The translations under genes and the position numbers were made by a program. The notes below the pieces were generated by a model, which worked only from the letters and a program-made list of their open reading frames with translations, was not told where the DNA came from and did not search any database. From Microtetraspora glauca (lineage in GTDB: Bacteria > Actinomycetota > Actinomycetes > Streptomycetales > Streptomycetaceae), in contig JOFO01000016.1 in assembly GCA_000721275.1 (NCBI GenBank), positions 65,678 through 129,677 on the forward strand: 64,000 nt of DNA. Reading direction: 5' to 3'. Of the stretch, positions 50,468 to 57,385 are shown piece after piece; position 1 is the first letter of the stretch, and every line of letters begins with the position of its first letter.

Positions 50468-51253
50468 ATGCGGCAGGAACGAACTGAATCGGGGACGGCG
50501 CACGTGACGGACACGGGAGACACGGCGACTGCCGCGGCGACGGACGTGCGGACCGAACCCGAGGCGCCGCCCGCCGGCGGCCGGCCGCCGAAGCGCCGCC
50601 GCCTCTCCCCGTGGGTGGAGTACCCGCTGCTGGCGGCGGTCGCGCTGGTCCTCGCCTTCCTGATCAAGACCTTCCTGGTGCAGGCGTTCCTGATCCCCTC
50701 GGGCTCCATGCAGAACACGCTCCAGGAGGACGACCGGGTCCTGGTCGACAAGCTCACCCCCTGGTTCGGCTCGGAGGCCGAACGCGGCGAGGTCGTCGTC
50801 TTCCGCGACCCCGCCGACTGGCTGGCCGGCCACGAACTGAAGCCGCCGAGCACCACCCAGAAGGTCCTCGGCTTCGTCGGCCTGATGCCCGCGGCCGGCG
50901 AGCAGCACCTCATCAAGCGCGTCATCGGCGTCGCCGGCGACACGGTCGAATGCCAGGGCACGGGCCCGGTCAAGCTCAACGGCACGCCGCTGGACGAGCC
51001 GTACGTCCACGAGGGCAACACGCCGTGCAGCACGGACGCGGGCGGCCAGTTCAAGGTCACGGTCCCCGCCGGGCACGTCTGGGTGATGGGCGACCACCGG
51101 CAGCACTCGCAGGACTCCCGCTACCACCAGAACGACGGCCGCGGCGGCATGGTCCCCCTCACGGACGTCGTCGGCCGCGCGATCGTCGTCGCCTGGCCGC
51201 TCACGAACTGGTCGACGCTGCCGGTCCCGGACACCTTCGACACCCAGAACTGA
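50468..51253 (+). CDS. Signal peptidase I
   Basis: A 261-residue S26 peptidase that cleaves signal peptides on the outer face of the membrane. Catalytic Ser80 in IPSGSMQNTL and Lys150 in LIKRVIGVAGD. One N-terminal membrane helix (YPLLAAVALVLAFLIKTFLV, 52-71). Domain E marks GDHRQHSQDSRYH and VVGRAIVVAWP are present, with a short insert rich in charged residues. Start chosen at the ATG at 50468; the GTG at 50504 is the alternative. In Streptomyces several paralogues occur, often in one cluster; this one is separate. Confidence 0.93.
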   Translation: MRQERTESGTAHVTDTGDTATAAATDVRTEPEAPPAGGRPPKRRRLSPWVEYPLLAAVALVLAFLIKTFLVQAFLIPSGSMQNTLQEDDRVLVDKLTPWFGSEAERGEVVVFRDPADWLAGHELKPPSTTQKVLGFVGLMPAAGEQHLIKRVIGVAGDTVECQGTGPVKLNGTPLDEPYVHEGNTPCSTDAGGQFKVTVPAGHVWVMGDHRQHSQDSRYHQNDGRGGMVPLTDVVGRAIVVAWPLTNWSTLPVPDTFDTQN

Positions 51254-51277
51254 CGACACCTCCGAAGAGAGACACCC

Positions 51278-51571
51278 ATGGCCATCATCGTCACCTTCGA
51301 CCTACCCGGCGCCGACCAGGCCGTCTACGACACGGTCATCGACCGCGTCACGGACGGCCGGGGCTTCACCACCTTCGCCGACGTCCGGAACCCGGGCCTC
51401 ATCTCCCACGCGGCGGGCCCGGTGGACGGCGGCTTCCGCGTGACGGAGGTCTGGGAGAGCGCGGAGGCCCTGGACAACCACGCCAAGACCTTCGGCCCCG
51501 TCCTGGCCGACCTCGGCTACGCCGACGCCCGGCCCACGATCACCCCGGCCCACAACGTGGTGGTCAGCTGA
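51278..51571 (+). CDS. Small ABM-like (dimeric alpha/beta barrel) protein
   Basis: A 97-residue protein: MAIIVTFDLPGADQAVYDTVIDRVTDG, VDGGFRVTEVWESAEALDNHAKTFGPVLADLGY. The pattern beta-alpha-beta-beta-alpha-beta with WESAEALDNHA is that of small antibiotic-biosynthesis-monooxygenase-like proteins. It follows the signal peptidase gene by 24 bp with GAAGAGAGA as ribosome binding site, so the two may be cotranscribed. No specific role known. Confidence 0.8.
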   Translation: MAIIVTFDLPGADQAVYDTVIDRVTDGRGFTTFADVRNPGLISHAAGPVDGGFRVTEVWESAEALDNHAKTFGPVLADLGYADARPTITPAHNVVVS

Positions 51572-52002
51572 CGCACCCGCGGTCTACCCGCCCACGGACG
51601 CATCACCAACCTCCCCCTCGACGTCGTCGACGGAGAACACCATGCCCATGCCGCCCCCGGCACACGGATGATCGACGTCCCGGCGTGAGAACCCGCCCCC
51701 CAGGCTGCACCGAGCCGCCGCCTCCGAGCGCCGAACTGGTCCGCCATCGCACCCCGTCCGATCCCCCGGGCGCGCGCCGACCGCACGCTCCGTCAGCGAT
51801 GGGACGCCACAGCCCCCGCAGGGGTTCCGTACGACGAGGAAGGGCTTGGTACGGGCGCAAGCAGAGGGGAACTCCCGGTGACCTCCCGCCCGATCGCCCG
51901 TCTGTGCAGCACCGGGATCGCAGCCGCGAGGACCCTACCCGACCCGGCCCTGTCCGGGGGCGGCCCGGTGCCAGCACCGACCGCGCGCACCCTGAACGGC
52001 CT
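51572..52002. other. Stretch without a supported gene
   Basis: 431 bp. The first 115 bp remain open in frame on the plus strand and end RMIDVPA-stop (51688); this might be the tail of a lost gene, but no start or family is seen. A GC-rich 22-bp repeat (51950-51971) lies near the end. Confidence 0.3.
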
Positions 52003-52173
52003 CTACCGACTGAGCGACTCGGCGAGCCCCAGGAACACCCACACCGCGAACACGCCGACGGCGACGACCCCGCCCACCAACAGCGTCCCGACCAACGCGA
52101 CCACCATCGTGCCCCGCGCCCGCCGCACAGCCGACCTGTACGCACTGTCGTCGTCCCAGTCCCGCTCCCGCAT
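52003..52173 (-). CDS. Small single-helix membrane protein (56 aa)
   Basis: Starts at the ATG at 52173 after GGGGGG. The first 20 residues are charged (MRERDWDDDSAYRSAVRRAR), then one hydrophobic helix of about 28 residues (TMVVALVGTLLVGGVVAVGVFAVWVFLG) and a short tail ending LSR. Third positions are G/C as in true genes. Function unknown. It lies just outside the left end of the integrated element. Confidence 0.6.
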   Translation of the reverse strand: MRERDWDDDSAYRSAVRRARGTMVVALVGTLLVGGVVAVGVFAVWVFLGLAESLSR

Positions 52174-52236
52174 GGCACCCCCCGTGGCAGGCCACCGTAC
52201 AAGAGCCGGCAGACGACCCGGCCACAGGCATGCGAA

Positions 52237-52274
52237 AGGGCCGGCCCCGGGAGTAGTCCCTGTGAGCCGGCCCT
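52237..52274 (-). terminator. Displaced native terminator of tRNA-Arg
   Basis: Read on the minus strand: AGGGCCGGC, 20-nt loop, GCCGGCCCT, then TTTCG. It lies just beyond attL, directly after the remnant of the tRNA 3' half. Before integration it would have followed the intact tRNA gene. Confidence 0.6.
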
Positions 52275-52281
52275 GCGTCGC

Positions 52282-52324
52282 GTGCCCCCGGCAGGATTCG
52301 AACCTGCGACACCCGCTTTAGGAG
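52282..52324. repeat. attL (43-bp core, 3' part of tRNA-Arg)
   Basis: Identical over 43 bp to attR at 63889-63931. It corresponds to tRNA positions 32-73 plus one base, so the crossover region reaches into the anticodon loop. Beyond it, GTTCGATC-G-GATCGAAC (52324-52340) is a perfect palindrome on the element side. Confidence 0.92.
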
Positions 52325-52411
52325 TTCGATCGGATCGAACACATGCGACCAACGGCTAAGGGCTCCCCTGTCACTGCCGGCTGCCTGAGGCCTCCTGCAT
52401 CCACCGCTGTT

Positions 52412-52431
52412 GATGTCAGCCGCGGATGTCA
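52412..52431. promoter_or_regulatory. Left arm-type integrase binding repeats
   Basis: GATGTCA at 52412-52418 and 52425-52431, 13 bp apart, in the context TTGATGTCAG. The same pair with the same spacing lies next to attR. Likely arm sites for the integrase or excisionase. Confidence 0.6.
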
Positions 52432-52439
52432 GCCGCCGG

Positions 52440-52628
52440 TCACCACCACGACTGCTTCTTCTTACGGAGCTCCTTCTTCTTCGCTTCGGCTTCCTTCTTC
52501 TTTCGATCCGCCTGCGCGCGGGCTGTCCACTCTCCCTGGTGCTGGTAGCACTGACCGCTGCCTACGACCGCCGGCCGCGTACACCGGCCCCCACCCTTCT
52601 TCGGAGCCCCACACTTTGGCTGGGTCAC
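52440..52628 (-). CDS. Small zinc-finger protein (62 aa)
   Basis: Starts at the GTG at 52628 after GGGAGAGGA. Residues 5-30 hold CGAPKKGGGRC and GQCYQHQG, giving a C-C-C-H zinc-binding set seen in small phage and plasmid proteins. The rest is a highly basic helix (KKKEAEAKKKELRKKKQ). It may bind DNA or RNA. It is the leftmost gene of the element, beside the arm-type repeats. Confidence 0.65.
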   Translation of the reverse strand: MTQPKCGAPKKGGGRCTRPAVVGSGQCYQHQGEWTARAQADRKKKEAEAKKKELRKKKQSWW

Positions 52629-53203
52629 GTCCTCTCCCTCCCAAGAGCCCGCACGGACAACGGCAGCTTCTCTCCAACCACGAGGGCCGGGAAGGCGCAC
52701 ACGGGGGCACAGTGGGGCACATGTCTAAGCGCCTGTCGGTCGACAGCCGCCGACCGACAGGCCCCAGCTGCGTCAGCCGAGAGATGCGCCCTGGTAGGGG
52801 GCTGCTGCATGAGCCGCCACCTAGCCAAACCGGGTGGGCAAACGACCTCTTTAGGAGAGCGGGAGAGCGAACCCCGGCCTGACCTGCGCAGACGTTGCAA
52901 GCGCTGATCGACACCCCAGAACCCGAGCATGCCCCTCGTTCCCCGTGGTTCCCCGCACGATCTGGCACGGATGTGGCACGGTCCTCGCCGGCGGCGTCTG
53001 TCAGTGCCTCGGGATAGCGTCCACTTGTGCGCGGTCGGCTTCCGAGGTGTTCAGCTCTGTAGTGCAGCTGCATCCCTGGCTCTGTCCGGGGGCGGCCCGG
53101 TGCAAGCCCGGGACCCAACCGACGGCCAGGCTCCGCCGATGGCCAAGAGTGCCCTGCCAGCGCCGGCCGCGTGTGGCTTTCCTACCAGTGGTGGCCCTGG
53201 TTC
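52629..53203. other. Element region without a supported gene
   Basis: About 575 bp between the zinc-finger gene and the restriction-like gene. No frame has a start, codon bias and family likeness together. It contains a 14-nt match to the attB crossover (CTTTAGGAGAGCGG, 52849-52862) and the second copy of a 22-bp GC-rich repeat (53082-53103). Confidence 0.4.
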
Positions 53204-54142
53204 TTAGGGCAGCAGGTCAGGGTCCGTGCTTGCGAAGTTTGCACTTTCTGGCCAGATAAACGAGTACCCCACCGCAGCCGCCAAGTCGAGAAGATCGGCA
53301 CGCGGCTTGCTGGGGACCAGCATCGCGCGGTGGGGTGCCTCGATGAAGCGTCCGTAGTCGGCCAGCTGGCCAATCGCCATGCGGATGTTCTCGCGTGTGA
53401 CGCTTCCCTTGGCTTCGACAAGCAGTCCGAGGGTCGGTACATAGAGATCTGTCAACAACGGTCGCGTCTCGCCCTCCGGCAAGATCCTGTGCCGAGCCAC
53501 TGCGTACCCCTGGAGGCGCAGGTAGTCGCTGAACTGCTGCACCAGCTTGCCCTCGCGCCGCTCGGCCTCATACGGCTCCTGGCTGGGTTGGACGAAGGAC
53601 TTCTCCGTCTCGTGCTGCTCGACGTCGATCTGCATCACGGTCGTGGGCTGGCTCGCCAAAAGCCTTGCCAGCTTCGTGCCAGGTTCCTGCGGCTCCGTGT
53701 CCAAGGGGCGGAGCTTGAAGACGATGACCTTGCGCAGCGGCCCATCACCCGTCTCGGGGGCGTCGGCCTCGTACCACCCAGCTACTTCGAACTCGCCAAG
53801 GTAGGTGACAACTCCACGAGCTCCCTGGAAGACGCGGAGGGCTCGCGCCTCCTCTGCGTGGTTGAGGATGCTGGCGTTGCCAGAGAGCATCCTCTGGTCC
53901 CCGTACTGGCCTTCCCCGCTGTAGTGGAACAGGCCATCCGGCATCCAGCCGTCGTAGTAACCGTGCTTCTCGCCGGCGATGGGGTCAGTGAAGATCATTA
54001 CGTTCGGAGACTTGGCCGACGGGCCGATGCCTCCTTGTGTGCGTCCGCCATACCGCGCGTGAAGCTGCTTGCGCTCGATCACATCGCCCGGCTTGAGGGT
54101 CCACTCGATGACCACGGGCTCCGCGGGGGTCACCTCCACCAC
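53204..54142 (-). CDS. Putative modified-DNA restriction enzyme: SRA-like domain plus PD-(D/E)XK nuclease
   Basis: A 312-residue protein with two parts. Residues 20-145 resemble the SRA-like (YDG) domain that reads modified cytosine: GGRTQGGIGPSAKSPNVMIF, YYDGWMPDGLFHYSGEGQYGDQ, NHAEEARALRVFQGARGVVTYLGEFE. Residues 190-300 form a PD-(D/E)XK nuclease: Glu near 193, Asp232 in LLTDLYV, Glu243-x-Lys245 in LLVEAKGSV, then Gln259 in IGQLADY. Such fusions act as type IV restriction enzymes on methylated incoming DNA. No methyltransferase is adjacent, as expected. The GTG at 54142 follows GAGGAGGA. Both domain assignments are from motifs only. Confidence 0.72.
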   Translation of the reverse strand: MVEVTPAEPVVIEWTLKPGDVIERKQLHARYGGRTQGGIGPSAKSPNVMIFTDPIAGEKHGYYDGWMPDGLFHYSGEGQYGDQRMLSGNASILNHAEEARALRVFQGARGVVTYLGEFEVAGWYEADAPETGDGPLRKVIVFKLRPLDTEPQEPGTKLARLLASQPTTVMQIDVEQHETEKSFVQPSQEPYEAERREGKLVQQFSDYLRLQGYAVARHRILPEGETRPLLTDLYVPTLGLLVEAKGSVTRENIRMAIGQLADYGRFIEAPHRAMLVPSKPRADLLDLAAAVGYSFIWPESANFASTDPDLLP

Positions 54143-54213
54143 GACGTTCCTCCTCTGGGATCACCGCTCGCTCTTGCGGTGTACGCCGTAGTGTACTGTG
54201 TCCGTCACAGGTA

Positions 54214-54246
54214 CGAATCGGATGCGGAAATCACGCATCCGATTCG
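54214..54246. promoter_or_regulatory. 13-bp perfect inverted repeat upstream of the restriction gene
   Basis: CGAATCGGATGCG, 7-nt loop GAAATCA, CGCATCCGATTCG. It lies 72 bp before the restriction gene start, behind CTGTG-TCCGT-CACAG (54199-54213 region). It may be an operator or a terminator for plus-strand reading. Confidence 0.55.
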
Positions 54247-54465
54247 GCTAGGACATGAGGGAGCTTGGCCGCTGGAGCCAACTTTCGAGGAGAGAATGAA
54301 TTAATTAATCGGCAGCGTTAATTGCCGCCGCGCTACACAGCGTCCGGCAATGGGTGCTGCGGGTATGCTTTGGCCGTCCCACCTCTTACTGATCACCGCG
54401 CCTCGACCGGAGCGGTCGAGGTTCCCGCGCACGTCCGCGGGTGCCACATCCAGTAAGGAGGCGGG

Positions 54466-54603
54466 ATGAACAAGCGAAAGCCCGATGAGCAGGATGAGGA
54501 GCGTGCTCCGGAGCCCGACCCGCGTTGGGTCCGGATCTTGATCGCGGTCCTGCCTGCCGTGGCGGCGATCGCTGCCTGTGTGGAGCAGCTGGCGCGTCGG
54601 TAG
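54466..54603 (+). CDS. Small membrane protein (45 aa)
   Basis: ATG at 54466 after a strong AAGGAGGCGGG. Charged N terminus (MNKRKPDEQDEERAPEPDPR), then one hydrophobic helix (WVRILIAVLPAVAAIAACV) and EQLARR. A hairpin with 15-bp arms follows. A stable leader hairpin CCTCGACC-GGAGC-GGTCGAGG lies before it (54402-54422 region). Function unknown; AICEs often carry such proteins. Confidence 0.62.
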   Translation: MNKRKPDEQDEERAPEPDPRWVRILIAVLPAVAAIAACVEQLARR

Positions 54604-54642
54604 CGCGAGCTGGAGTGGTGCCCGGACGGTGGCCGCCCGCAA

Positions 54643-54683
54643 GAAGCGGGTCCGGCCGTTGCATAGTCGGCCGGACCCGCTTC
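54643..54683 (+). terminator. Terminator after the 45-aa membrane protein gene
   Basis: GAAGCGGGTCCGGCC, 11-nt loop, GGCCGGACCCGCTTC: perfect 15-bp arms, 40 bp after the stop. Confidence 0.78.
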
Positions 54684-54762
54684 ATGACTCCACGCGCGAG
54701 CCCGGTCCGTGGTGGCGACCATGGACCGGGCCTCCGCGCTGGAGGGCTTAGCTAACCCACTT

Positions 54763-54779
54763 TGCAACGTTACGTTGCA
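54763..54779. promoter_or_regulatory. Palindrome TGCAACG-TTA-CGTTGCA
   Basis: Perfect 7-bp arms in an AT-rich stretch (54745-54860) that also holds AACTATCGATAGCTG and several TTAG/GTTAGC motifs. Could be an operator or part of a replication origin. Confidence 0.4.
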
Positions 54780-54910
54780 TGGTTGCTCGGCCACTATATC
54801 CGGCTTAACTATCGATAGCTGTTGTTGGGCTTCGTTAGCCGCGGTTAGTACTCGTTACTTTCCGGAGCGTTTCTGGGCCCTGCGCTGTGCTCTATCCCGC
54901 GAGCCGCCCC

Positions 54911-55062
54911 GGCTCCCATCCCGTCTGCCGTCGACCCACACACCGTGGAGCAGGCGCGGTGCCGGGCGTCCAGGTGGAGCGCGCCACTGTACGAACGACC
55001 TGGACGCCCGGTGCCGTGTCTGCTCGGCTCTGCCTGGGTCGACGGCAGACGGGATGGGAGCC
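54911..55062. repeat. 152-nt interrupted palindrome, candidate origin or structured RNA
   Basis: Two 65-nt arms (54911-54975 and 54998-55062) around a 22-nt loop. Within the arms, 28, 6 and 14 bp pair perfectly, separated by two equal-length unpaired internal loops (9 and 8 nt on each side). No gene spans it convincingly. Long single-stranded hairpins of this kind serve as lagging-strand origins in rolling-circle plasmids, and the element encodes a rolling-circle-type initiator. It could instead be a clt transfer locus or a non-coding RNA. Confidence 0.7.
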
Positions 55063-55351
55063 CCACCTCCACACCCCACCGGCCGGCACCCGCGCACGGC
55101 CCCCTCCCATCCCGGAGCCTGAGCGCCCCCGCCGGAGGCATCGTCTTGAGCCGCACTCGCGTACCGCCTCGGCCGCGTCGTGGTTCGTCGCCCATCAACC
55201 CGAGCTGTCAGGCGTGCGGCCGGCGGCCGGGCTGGAGCGGGGCGGAGACAGGAGCGCAGGCCCGGGCGACGGGCCGCGCGCGCCGCGCCGTGCGCGGCGG
55301 GTGCCTTGATGAGGTAGAGAAACCTGTAACAGGTCCTCCGCTGCTCCTCGG
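55063..55351. other. Element region without a supported gene
   Basis: GC-rich non-coding block between the large palindrome and the HAD gene. It holds a short palindrome ACCTGT-A-ACAGGT (55323-55335) and no convincing gene. Confidence 0.4.
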
Positions 55352-56044
55352 CTATGCCGTGGTGAATGCGTCGGCGATGGCGTGCATGTCGTCGGTGATG
55401 GTGTCGGCCTGGGCCTCGGCGAAGAGGTCAGCCTTGTGGGGCTTGTTGGCGTAGGCGATCGCCGTGGCCCCGGCTGCGTGAGCCGCTTGGATGTCCGTGA
55501 GCGAGTCACCGATCAGGGCGCAGTTCGTGACGTCGATGTGCATCCGCTCGGCTGCCGTGATGAGAGGGAACGGGTTCGGCTTCATCAGGTGGGGCTGTCC
55601 TGTCGGCCGGCCGATGATCCTTTCGACGTATCCGTCCAGCCCGTGCGCCTTGAGGAAGCTCTCTACGCACTCGGCCGAGTTGTTGCTCACCACCGCGACC
55701 GCCCTCCCTGAGGCGTTCACGGCCTGGAGGGCTTCCACCGCCCCCGGTGTCGGCGGGCCCGCCACCGCGACGGCTTCGACCTCCGCCTCCGTCAGCCGCT
55801 GCTCGATCTTCCCGCCCAGCTCGGCGTCCGCCTCGTGCGCGATGCGCAGGACCTCAATGGGGTCATCGGTCTCGGCCGCCTTCGCGCCTGCGGATACGTC
55901 CTTCGCCGCGAGGATCGCCGTCAGCTGTTCTGCGACTTGGGAGGCAGGAAGCCCGGCGAACACATCGCACACGGGGCCGTCGAAGTCGAAGAAGACCACC
56001 TGGGCGTTGCCCAGGACCTCGGAGAGTCGGTCATCGTGCGTCAA
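55352..56044 (-). CDS. HAD superfamily phosphatase
   Basis: A 230-residue haloacid dehalogenase-type hydrolase. Motif I FFDFDGPVCD (near residue 20), motif II VVSNNSAE, the Lys motif LMKPNPFPL, and motif IV IGDSLTDIQAAHAAG. A helical cap lies after motif I. It would remove a phosphate from a small metabolite. Start proposed at the TTG at 56044, inside the end of the GntR gene (13-14 bp overlap), with GGAAGGGA upstream; a GTG at the VVFF segment is the alternative. GntR-HAD pairs are frequent on Streptomyces AICEs. Confidence 0.78.
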   Translation of the reverse strand: MTHDDRLSEVLGNAQVVFFDFDGPVCDVFAGLPASQVAEQLTAILAAKDVSAGAKAAETDDPIEVLRIAHEADAELGGKIEQRLTEAEVEAVAVAGPPTPGAVEALQAVNASGRAVAVVSNNSAECVESFLKAHGLDGYVERIIGRPTGQPHLMKPNPFPLITAAERMHIDVTNCALIGDSLTDIQAAHAAGATAIAYANKPHKADLFAEAQADTITDDMHAIADAFTTA

Positions 56045-56897
56045 GGTCGAAGTCCCTTCCGATGGTCTCCCAGACGCTGTCGAACCACATCCGGGCTTGC
56101 TGGACCTGCTGCGCTCCGCCGGACGACTCACCGTCGTTGACCGAGTGGTGGAACAGGGTCGTGTCCTTGCCGACGAGGTCATAGATCTCGATCGCCTCGC
56201 CCTGTGCGACGACCTTGTTCGGACGGATCGGGTAGTACCCGAAGAACGCGTCCTCGTTGTTGATGACGTACAGCTTGAAGAACTGGGTGCCGCTGTGGAC
56301 ACGGACGTTGATGCGCGTCTCGGCGACCAGGCCCAGGTGCTCCAGCTCGGTGATCGCGTCCCGGATGCTGCGGGTGTAGCCGACCATGATGTCGTGCATG
56401 CGGTCGCGGAGCCTCTTGTCGTCCGCGCCGTCGGACATCCGGACCGGCGCCGCCTGGGGCACCGCCATGTCGGGGACGAGTATCCGCATGGTGATGCTCG
56501 ACGGCGTGAGCCTGCCGACACGGATCTTGTCGAGCGGCTCTTGAAGAGCACCGTGCAGCGTCTCGCTGGAGAACCCCGCGAAGTCGATGGTGACGTGATC
56601 CTTCGCGAACGCCTGCTCCACGTAAGGCCGAAGCCCCGCCGGCCGTTCCGTGCGGTTGCGGACGTAGACACCGCTGCCCTTGCGCGAGACCACGAGTCCT
56701 TCGTCCTCAAGGTCCCGTAGCGCGCGCTGGATCGTCGCCCGCGCGAAGCCGTAGAGCTCCGTCAACTCCTTGTGCGACGGCAGCTTCTCGCCCGGCCCGA
56801 GCCTCCGCGTACGAATCGCTGCGCTCAGGCTGCTCGCGACCTGCTCGTACGGGGCTCGGTCGTCGTCGGGGTCGAGGGGCTCGGGGACAAAGGTCAT
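56031..56897 (-). CDS. GntR family repressor (KorSA-like)
   Basis: A 288-residue regulator. Winged helix near residues 15-85 (PYEQVASSLSAAIRTRRLGPGEKLPSHKELTELYGFARATIQRALRDLEDEGLVVSRKGSGVYV is the typical GntR block; key part LPSHKELTELYGFARATIQRAL). The C-terminal half is UTRA/KorSA-like without a clear ligand motif. In pSAM2 the GntR protein KorSA represses transfer and replication genes. It is divergent from the SCO3933-like/TraB operon with a strong promoter and palindrome between, which it probably controls. Confidence 0.87.
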   Translation of the reverse strand: MTFVPEPLDPDDDRAPYEQVASSLSAAIRTRRLGPGEKLPSHKELTELYGFARATIQRALRDLEDEGLVVSRKGSGVYVRNRTERPAGLRPYVEQAFAKDHVTIDFAGFSSETLHGALQEPLDKIRVGRLTPSSITMRILVPDMAVPQAAPVRMSDGADDKRLRDRMHDIMVGYTRSIRDAITELEHLGLVAETRINVRVHSGTQFFKLYVINNEDAFFGYYPIRPNKVVAQGEAIEIYDLVGKDTTLFHHSVNDGESSGGAQQVQQARMWFDSVWETIGRDFDLDAR

Positions 56898-56952
56898 GAA
56901 GTCGATGGTAGGCGAGTTCCTTCAGGCAGGACAGTCATGCCAGTCATGTTGT

Positions 56953-57017
56953 TGACATGGCTAGCCACGTCTTCTAACTTCGAGATGTGACCAACCGGGT
57001 TAGCCAAGTTGGTCACC
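56953..57017 (+). promoter_or_regulatory. Strong promoter and operator of the transfer operon
   Basis: TTGACA (56953-56958), a 17-bp spacer, then TAACTT (56976-56981) is a near-consensus promoter. The spacer holds TGGCTAGCCA (a perfect palindrome). Downstream, GTGACCAAC (56988-56996) and GTTGGTCAC (57009-57017) form a 9-bp inverted repeat across the transcription start. Likely the GntR operator. Confidence 0.65.
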
Positions 57018-57050
57018 TAGCCCCTTCCTGCCCTCTCGAAGGAGAAACTC

Positions 57051-57383
57051 ATGCCGTCGTTCAAGGTGGACACGTCGACCGCCGTGGTCTTCGTCGCGAC
57101 CGCTCCCACGCCGAAGCTCGTGAGCAAGCAGACCGGTGAGAGGGCGGTGGACCGGGAGACCGGTGCTGGGCTCTCGACGGTGGGTCTGCTGATCTCGGAC
57201 GAGGGGGAGGGCAACCTCTACCAGGTGACGGTCCCGGAGACCGGGCTCCCCGACGGGCTGACGCCGGGCATGCCGGTGACGGTCATCGGGCTCAAGGCCC
57301 GGGACTGGGAGAACACGTTCAACGGTCAGACCCGCCACGGCATCTCGTTCCGCGCCGTCGCGGTCACCCCGATGGGCGCCTGA
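57051..57383 (+). CDS. SCO3933 family regulatory protein
   Basis: A 110-residue protein matching, by memory, the small protein that precedes the FtsK/TraB gene in SLP1-type elements: MPSFKVDTSTAVVFVATAPTP at the start, TGAGLSTVGLLISDEGEGNLYQVTVPE in the middle, VTVIGLKARDWENTF near the end. A beta-rich, OB-like fold is likely. The ATG follows GAAGGAGAAA. It begins the plus-strand transfer operon; the TraB gene starts 2 bp after its stop. Confidence 0.77.
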   Translation: MPSFKVDTSTAVVFVATAPTPKLVSKQTGERAVDRETGAGLSTVGLLISDEGEGNLYQVTVPETGLPDGLTPGMPVTVIGLKARDWENTFNGQTRHGISFRAVAVTPMGA

Positions 57384-57385
57384 CC

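Noticed and set aside
51878..52321. Plus-strand frame ending ACPRQDSNLRHPL
   Set aside because: This ending is what any frame reading through the antisense of this tRNA end gives; the same ending appears at 63928. It is a known type of false gene.
54296..54304. Two-codon minigene ATG-AAT-TAA after GAGGAGAG
   Set aside because: Such minigenes can affect translation in phage, but one short match in an AT-rich spot is too weak to support.
54845..55309. Possible small proteins across the large palindrome on either strand
   Set aside because: The symmetric structure makes similar frames appear on both strands, none with a ribosome binding site or family likeness.
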